A stretch of 10,299 bases of DNA. Source: an uncultured Clostridia bacterium. GTDB lineage: Bacteria; Bacillota; Clostridia; Peptostreptococcales; Anaerovoracaceae. The stretch lies in the NCBI GenBank assembly GCA_937889655.1, contig CALBZG010000054.1, positions 1 to 10,299 on the forward strand, in the 5' to 3' direction. Position 1 is the first letter of the stretch. Every line of letters begins with the position of its first letter. Below the pieces are notes generated by a model. It was not told the origin of the DNA. It searched no databases and was given only the letters and a program-made list of their open reading frames with translations. This document shows positions 5,543-10,299 of this stretch, in pieces. A program made the position numbers and the translations under genes.

Positions 5543-6601
5543 ATGGAAAATGTTAAGGTTATTATCTGGGGGCTCGGCGCAATGGGCGGCGGTATGGCCG
5601 ATATGCTTCTGAAGAAAAATGGAGTCGATATAGTGGGAGTTGCAGGAAGAGGGGCGAAAATCGGCAGATCCATGTATGATTTTATCGCTACGCCGAAGGG
5701 AGACCGTCCGGATGTGATCATCGGCGCGCCTGAGGATGTCATAAAAAAAGGCGCTGCAGATGTGGTGCTTTGCTGTACGGACTCGTTTACCAAGGAAGCT
5801 TTCAGCAAACTGAAATATGTGCTGGAGCAAGGCATCAACGTCGTATCCTCTGCAGAAGAAATGGCTTATCCGAAGGCCAACTCTCCTGAAGAAACGGCAG
5901 AGCTGGATAGGATCGCGAAAGAAAACGGCGTGTCCATATTGGGCACAGGCATCAATCCGGGGCTGATCATGGATCTTCTGGTGGTATGCTGGACAGGGTG
6001 CTGCGAAGAGGTCGAAAGTATTTTGTCCCGCCGGGTCAATAGTCTTTCCCCATTTGGTCCTGCTGTTATGACAGAACAGGGCATCGGTCTGACCAAAGAA
6101 GAGTTCGAAGAAGGAGTGCGCATCGGGCATCTGGCCGGACACGTGGGATTCAACGAATCGATCCATATGATCGCGGACGCTATCGGCTGGAAGGTAGAGA
6201 AAGTCGAAACATCCATGGATCCGATCATGACGGACGTAGATCGTAAATCCCCTTATGGATTTGCCAAAGCCGGAAACGTTGCAGGAGTCGCAATGAAGGG
6301 CTACGGCTATGTGGACGGCAAAATGCTGATCGAAATGGACCATCCTCAGCAGATCGAGCCGGAGCAGGTGGGCGTTAAAACGGGAGACTATGTGATCATC
6401 AAAGGAGTGCCGAATGTCAATATGATAAACAGTCCGGAAATACCGGGAGGCATAGGGACCATCGCCATGTGCGTGAACATGATCCCTCATGTGATCAATG
6501 CCCGGCCGGGACTTCATACCATGATAGACCTTCCGGTGCCAAGAGCGATCATGGGGGACATGAGAGACCTGATTTCCCCGGAAGCAAAGATCGTTAAATA
6601 G
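5543..6601 (+). CDS. ord: 2,4-diaminopentanoate dehydrogenase
   Basis: Oxidises and deaminates (2R,4S)-2,4-diaminopentanoate to 2-amino-4-oxopentanoate with NAD+ or NADP+, releasing ammonia; this is the second step of the oxidative ornithine branch. The protein has 352 residues, normal for the family. The Rossmann nucleotide-binding motif GLGAMG is at residues 10-15, followed by a dihydrodipicolinate-reductase-like fold with GTGINPG at about 134-140 and VNSLSPFGPAVM at about 166-177. An ATG at 5537 would add two residues, but AAGGAG (5530-5535) lies only 1 nt from it and 7 nt from the ATG at 5543, so 5543 is chosen. It is the first gene of the operon, directly behind the sigma-54 promoter, and is followed 96 nt later by ortA. 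Recognition is from the protein sequence plus the neighbouring pathway genes. Confidence 0.95.
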   Translation: MENVKVIIWGLGAMGGGMADMLLKKNGVDIVGVAGRGAKIGRSMYDFIATPKGDRPDVIIGAPEDVIKKGAADVVLCCTDSFTKEAFSKLKYVLEQGINVVSSAEEMAYPKANSPEETAELDRIAKENGVSILGTGINPGLIMDLLVVCWTGCCEEVESILSRRVNSLSPFGPAVMTEQGIGLTKEEFEEGVRIGHLAGHVGFNESIHMIADAIGWKVEKVETSMDPIMTDVDRKSPYGFAKAGNVAGVAMKGYGYVDGKMLIEMDHPQQIEPEQVGVKTGDYVIIKGVPNVNMINSPEIPGGIGTIAMCVNMIPHVINARPGLHTMIDLPVPRAIMGDMRDLISPEAKIVK

Positions 6602-6697
6602 CGAAACAGAGGAACAGATAACTGGTGCGTTAAAGAAATCTTTTTGCCGGCGCTGTATAGGCTGAAGAGAGCAGCAGTATTGGAAAGGAACGAAATA

Positions 6698-7000
6698 ATG
6701 ATTAGTAAAGGTGAGTGGGTCAGGATCCACAAAATAATACTGGAGCCGGAAGAAAGGGCTCCGCAAGTGCCTGAAGACACCCGAAAAGTCCCGCTGGAGA
6801 TGTGGGTTAAGGGATATCTGCAGGCTGATGCCGAAATCGGAGACGAAGTAGTGATCGAAACAGTGACAGGGCGCATGGAAACCGGGACCCTTGTGGAAGT
6901 GGACCCAGCCTACGGACATTCTTTCGGCAGCTTCATCCCGGAACTTCTGACCATAGACCGGCAAGTCAGAGAGATCGTATTCGGAGGTGATAAAGAATGA
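6698..7000 (+). CDS. ortA: 2-amino-4-oxopentanoate thiolase, alpha (small) subunit
   Basis: The small subunit of the enzyme that splits 2-amino-4-oxopentanoate with coenzyme A to acetyl-CoA and alanine. The protein has 100 residues, the family length, with the conserved block ILEPEERAPQVPEDT (about 14-28), KVPLEMWVKG (30-39) and the C-terminal VREIVFGG. The frame is open further upstream to a TTG at 6644, but the ATG at 6698 has AAAGGAA 7-8 nt before it and gives the usual N-terminus. Its stop overlaps the ortB start (ATGA at 6997-7000), so the two subunits are probably made in a fixed ratio. The 96-nt gap before it holds no clear promoter or terminator. Confidence 0.94.
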   Translation: MISKGEWVRIHKIILEPEERAPQVPEDTRKVPLEMWVKGYLQADAEIGDEVVIETVTGRMETGTLVEVDPAYGHSFGSFIPELLTIDRQVREIVFGGDKE

Positions 7001-8415
7001 TGCAAAAAGCCAATGATTATGCATCCGTTATGGGTCGCAAAGCGGAGATCATGTTGAAATCCGTCGGCATCGACTACGGGAAGTTTGAATCCGGATCCCT
7101 GGCCTTCGATTATGAAAGGATGATGAGGGAAACCGGTTATACGCTGGAAGAGATGCAGAAGATCCAATACAGCGTCAACGTCGGAAATACTCCGGTGCTG
7201 GAATTGAAAAACATTACCACTTTGGCCCGCGCCTGCGCCCCGGAAGGGAAAGGCGCCCGGATATTCATCAAGGACGAGGCCTGCAACCCTTCTGGAAGCT
7301 TTAAAGCAAGAAGGGCTGCAAATGCGGTGTACCATGCTAAGAAGTTGGGATTTAAGGGCGTTATCGCTGCCACTTCAGGCAATTACGGAGCAGCTGTGGC
7401 TTCCCAGGCGGCTATAAATGGATTGAAATGTATCGTGGTCCAGGAGTGTTATGACAGCAAGGGGATCGGCCAGCCGGAAATCATCGAGAAAGCGAGAAAA
7501 TGCGAGGCTCTTGGAGCCGAGGTCGTTCAGCTTTCCGTTGGCCCGGAGCTGTTCTACAAGTTTCTTCTCCTGCTGGAAGAAACCGGGTACTTCAATGCTT
7601 CCCTGTATACGCCTTTTGGCATAGCGGGGGTCGAAACCCTCGGGTATGAAATCGCCATGCAGTTCAGAGAAAAATACGGAAGAGATCCGGAGGCCGTGGT
7701 CTGCACCAATGCAGGCGGAGGCAATTTGACCGGTACCGCCAGAGGACTTCTTAAGGCAGGAGCATCCTGCAGGGTCATAGGCGCCTCTGTTGACCTGGAG
7801 GGGCTTCACATGGCTTCGGACACCGCTTTTAATAGAAAATCCTTTACCACAGGACATACCGGATTTGGCGTTCCGTTCTCCAGCTGGCCGGATCGCTCCG
7901 ATGTTCCTCGTTCAGCCGCAAGACCTCTCAGATATATGGACCGCTATGTGACCATAACCCAGGGGGATGTCTTCTATATGACGGAATGCCTTGCGACACT
8001 GGAAGGCCTGGAAAAAGGTCCGGCAGGGAATACTGCCCTTGCGGCAGCTTTCGCCATCGCTCAGGAAATGGACAGGGACGCCATGATTCTGGTCCAGGAA
8101 ACTGAATACACAGGAGCCGGGAAACACATCCAGCCTCAACTGTCATTCGCCCGGGGCAATGGTATAGAGATCAGATTCGGGGATCCAGATGATGAGGTGC
8201 CGGGCAAGAATATTATTCTGCCTTCACACCCGTCCCTGATCAAAGCGAAGGAAGTGGATCTTGACAGGATGCGCAGATCCCTGATCAAACAGGCAATGAA
8301 AACTTATGGAGTTGAATCACCGACGGACGAGGATATCCGGTTCCTGGCGGATGAAACCAAAACTGATACCGGCTATGTCAAGGATGTTTTAGATTCGACA
8401 GAAAAGGAGAGGTGA
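6997..8415 (+). CDS. ortB: 2-amino-4-oxopentanoate thiolase, beta (PLP-binding) subunit
   Basis: The catalytic subunit of the thiolase. The protein has 472 residues and belongs to the fold-type II PLP enzymes related to threonine synthase. The PLP lysine is K103 in DEACNPSGSFKARRA (93-107); TSGNYG (126-131) contacts the cofactor and the glycine loop NAGGGN (238-243) would hold the phosphate. Using PLP for a thiolase reaction is the known peculiarity of this enzyme and sets it apart from ordinary cysteine thiolases. The start is ATG 6997 (or the adjacent ATG at 7000), with a strong GGAGGTGA at 6983-6990 inside ortA. Only 2 nt separate its stop from the oraS start. No missing key residue was seen. 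Confidence 0.95.
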   Translation: MMQKANDYASVMGRKAEIMLKSVGIDYGKFESGSLAFDYERMMRETGYTLEEMQKIQYSVNVGNTPVLELKNITTLARACAPEGKGARIFIKDEACNPSGSFKARRAANAVYHAKKLGFKGVIAATSGNYGAAVASQAAINGLKCIVVQECYDSKGIGQPEIIEKARKCEALGAEVVQLSVGPELFYKFLLLLEETGYFNASLYTPFGIAGVETLGYEIAMQFREKYGRDPEAVVCTNAGGGNLTGTARGLLKAGASCRVIGASVDLEGLHMASDTAFNRKSFTTGHTGFGVPFSSWPDRSDVPRSAARPLRYMDRYVTITQGDVFYMTECLATLEGLEKGPAGNTALAAAFAIAQEMDRDAMILVQETEYTGAGKHIQPQLSFARGNGIEIRFGDPDDEVPGKNIILPSHPSLIKAKEVDLDRMRRSLIKQAMKTYGVESPTDEDIRFLADETKTDTGYVKDVLDSTEKER

Positions 8416-8417
8416 AT

Positions 8418-8774
8418 ATGAAAAGAGAAGATGATTTCGAGATAAGGCGGCAGCAGATCGCCGGCCTTTCCGACCAGGAACTATATGAAAGATTCTGGGT
8501 GCTTACTGAAAAGGTTGTGGACCCTCTACTGGAGCTCGGAAGAAAAAACACGACCCCTTCCATCGAGAGGGCTGTGCTTCTCAGGATGGGCGTATCTTCA
8601 CTGGACACCAAGCCCATCGTACAGGGATGCATGGACCGAGGCTTGATGGGAAAAGGCGCCGGCCATGTGGTATATAAGCTGTCCAAGGCGAAAGGCATCA
8701 CAGTAAAAGAAGCGGCTTCGCTGCTGGCTGAGGGCAAGAGCTGGGACGAAGCTGCGGCTTTGTTTAATAAGTAG
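8418..8774 (+). CDS. oraS: D-ornithine 4,5-aminomutase, small subunit
   Basis: The protein has 118 residues, close to the 121 of C. sticklandii OraS. Recognisable family stretches are FWVLTEKVVDPLLELG (about 25-40), NTTPSIERAVLLRMG (42-56) and GLMGKGAGHVVYKLSKAKG (73-91). OraS is a mostly helical partner of OraE in an alpha2-beta2 complex; it carries no cofactor itself. The start is ATG 8418, supported by AGGAGAGG at 8405-8412; a GTG at 8412 lies inside that ribosome site and is rejected. It begins 2 nt after the ortB stop and is followed after 15 nt by oraE, so subunit production is probably coupled. Confidence 0.95.
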   Translation: MKREDDFEIRRQQIAGLSDQELYERFWVLTEKVVDPLLELGRKNTTPSIERAVLLRMGVSSLDTKPIVQGCMDRGLMGKGAGHVVYKLSKAKGITVKEAASLLAEGKSWDEAAALFNK

Positions 8775-8789
8775 GGGGGTGCTTGAGAG

Positions 8790-10299
8790 ATGACTGAGTT
8801 GAAGCATAATGAAAAACTTGATATCGAAAACATCTTGAAAGACCTGGACAAATACGTTCCAAGAAGAAAGGGCTGGACATGGAGAGAGCCCGCCCCGGAT
8901 CTGAAGATGGGGCCGTTTACATACAGGGAAGCTTCAAAGCCTTTGGCCAATGCAGTTCCCCTGCCTCCTGCTAAATATTTTGACCACATCGACCCTCAGA
9001 GCATGCCGGTCATCACCACGGAGATCGCCTCGGGAAGATTCGAAGATGACATCCGCCGCATGAGAATGGCCGCGTGGCACGGAGCAGACCACATCATGGT
9101 CATTCGTACCGCAGGACAGTCGCACATGGATGGGCTGATGGAAGGTACCCCTCAGGGTACCGGCGGTGTTCCCATCACGCGCAAGCAGGTAAGAGCACAG
9201 CGAAAGGCTCTCGACATGATAGAAGACGAAGTGGGAAGACCTATCAACTACCATTCCTATGTTTCCGGAGTGGCGGGGCCTGACATCGCCGTCATGTTTG
9301 CAGAGGAAGGCATCAATGGAGCCCATCAGGATCCCCAATACAATGTACTCTACCGTAATATAAACTGCGTGCGGTCCTTCGTTGATGCATGCGAATCCAA
9401 AAAAATACTGTCCTGGGCTGACATCGCCCAGATCGATGGCGCCCATAATGCCAATGCCACGGCCAGAGAGGCTTGGAAGGTCATGCCCGAGCTGATCGTG
9501 CAGCATTCCATCAATGCGCTGTTCTCGGAAAAAGTGGGCATCAAACCGGAGAATATCTGTCTTTCCACCGTGCCGCCGACGGCGACACCGGCGCCATGCG
9601 TGTTCATGGATCTTCCGTACGCCGTAGCATTGAGGGAGCTTTGCGGCCGGTACAAGATGAGGGCTCAAATGAACACCAAGTATATCGATTCCTCAGCAAG
9701 GGAAGCCACGGTGACTCATGTGCTGAACATGCTGATATCTAAGCTTACCAGCGCCGATATACAATCCACCATTACTCCGGACGAGGGCAGGAATGTACCT
9801 TGGCACATTTATAACATCGAGGCTTGCGATACTGCAAAGCAGACGCTGATCGGCCTGGATGGGCTGATGGATATGGTGGAACTCAAGAAGGACGGTCCGC
9901 TGCGTGAAAAAGCCAGGGAGATTCGGGAAAGGGCTTGCCTGTTCATGGAAGAGATCCTGGAAACCGGTGGCTACTTCAATGCCGTCCAGGAAGGATTTTT
10001 CGTGGACTCCGCCATGTATCCCGCCAGGAATGGAGACGGCATCGCCCGAAAGATCGAAGGCGGCATTGGCTACGGATATATTTATGAAAGGGATGAAGAT
10101 TATCTAGCTCCCGTCACAGCCCATTTCGGCTACAATAACGTGGAACAGTATGGAGGCGACCCGAAGGACCCTTCGGCACTGATCGGCGGATGTACTTTTG
10201 AAGACCGCAGTAAAATCGTTTATATCGACGAGCTGGATCAGGAAGATAATGTCTATGTCCGGATGTCTGAGACAGCAAAATACAGAGGCACTGATCTGA
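8790..10299 (+). CDS. oraE: D-ornithine 4,5-aminomutase, large subunit (3' truncated by the window)
   Basis: The frame is open from ATG 8790 to the window end: 503 complete codons of a protein that is normally about 735-745 residues. It moves the terminal amino group of D-ornithine to C4, giving (2R,4S)-2,4-diaminopentanoate, with adenosylcobalamin and PLP, and is the entry step for Ord and OrtAB. The visible part is the substrate-binding barrel region, with conserved stretches RTAGQSHMDGLMEGTPQGTG (106-125), GINGAHQDPQYNVLYRNIN (174-192) and, further on, KYIDSSAREATV. The C-terminal Rossmann domain, which holds the cobalamin-ligating histidine and the PLP lysine, lies beyond the edge, so intactness cannot be judged. 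AGGGGGG at 8773-8779 lies about 10 nt before the start. Confidence 0.95.
   Translation, partial: MTELKHNEKLDIENILKDLDKYVPRRKGWTWREPAPDLKMGPFTYREASKPLANAVPLPPAKYFDHIDPQSMPVITTEIASGRFEDDIRRMRMAAWHGADHIMVIRTAGQSHMDGLMEGTPQGTGGVPITRKQVRAQRKALDMIEDEVGRPINYHSYVSGVAGPDIAVMFAEEGINGAHQDPQYNVLYRNINCVRSFVDACESKKILSWADIAQIDGAHNANATAREAWKVMPELIVQHSINALFSEKVGIKPENICLSTVPPTATPAPCVFMDLPYAVALRELCGRYKMRAQMNTKYIDSSAREATVTHVLNMLISKLTSADIQSTITPDEGRNVPWHIYNIEACDTAKQTLIGLDGLMDMVELKKDGPLREKAREIRERACLFMEEILETGGYFNAVQEGFFVDSAMYPARNGDGIARKIEGGIGYGYIYERDEDYLAPVTAHFGYNNVEQYGGDPKDPSALIGGCTFEDRSKIVYIDELDQEDNVYVRMSETAKYRGTDL

Noticed and set aside
5351..7024. Long open frame of 557 codons on the minus strand opposite ord and ortA
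   Set aside because: It is rich in His, Phe and Arg, has no recognisable domain, and lies opposite clearly conserved genes including a promoter region; it is a shadow of their codon bias.
8934..9668. Minus-strand frame of 244 codons opposite oraE
   Set aside because: Lies fully within the conserved oraE reading frame and resembles no protein I know.
9800..9816. TTGGCAC inside oraE as a possible internal sigma-54 promoter
   Set aside because: No TTGC element at the required spacing, and it is within conserved coding sequence.

Overview
The window looks like chromosomal DNA from an anaerobic, amino-acid-fermenting member of the Clostridia (Bacillota). The reasons are a WalH/WalI/WalJ-type gene block, clear Shine-Dalgarno sites with some TTG starts, a sigma-54 enhancer-binding activator of clostridial type, and the genes of the oxidative ornithine fermentation pathway known from Clostridium sticklandii and C. 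difficile. I cannot name the genus. All genes are on the + strand. I see no tRNA, rRNA, CRISPR array, insertion sequence or phage gene.

Left third (1-2765): the distal part of a cell-wall-homeostasis (walRK/yyc-type) operon. It holds the C-terminal half of yycH (cut by the left edge), yycI, the metallo-beta-lactamase-fold gene walJ, and rlmH, which encodes the 23S rRNA pseudouridine-1915 methyltransferase. The genes are tightly packed and are probably co-transcribed.

Middle (2766-3382): a monocistronic cold-shock-protein gene. It has its own strong extended -10 promoter, a predicted leader of about 135 nt containing a 24-bp hairpin, and an intrinsic terminator behind the gene.

Right two thirds (3383-10299): an ornithine catabolic module. 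A PAS/AAA+/Fis-type sigma-54 activator overlaps by 4 nt a small ArsR-type regulator. After a regulatory region of about 400 bp come ord, ortA, ortB, oraS and oraE, the last cut by the right edge. Together OraSE (D-ornithine 4,5-aminomutase), Ord (2,4-diaminopentanoate dehydrogenase) and OrtAB (2-amino-4-oxopentanoate thiolase) convert D-ornithine to acetyl-CoA plus alanine and release ammonia. No ornithine racemase, proline-forming cyclodeaminase or transporter gene is visible here; they may lie to the right.

The most informative non-coding signal is a repeated dyad, GTGCAAA-N4-TTTGCAC. Two copies lie 21 bp apart, about 205 bp upstream of the start site of a near-perfect -24/-12 promoter in front of ord. 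A third copy covers the -35 region of the predicted promoter of the activator gene, where transcription would start at or next to the ATG. This reads as a self-contained circuit: the activator switches on the operon from tandem upstream sites and represses itself. I found no gene family that looks new; the interest lies in this circuit and in the cold-shock leader.
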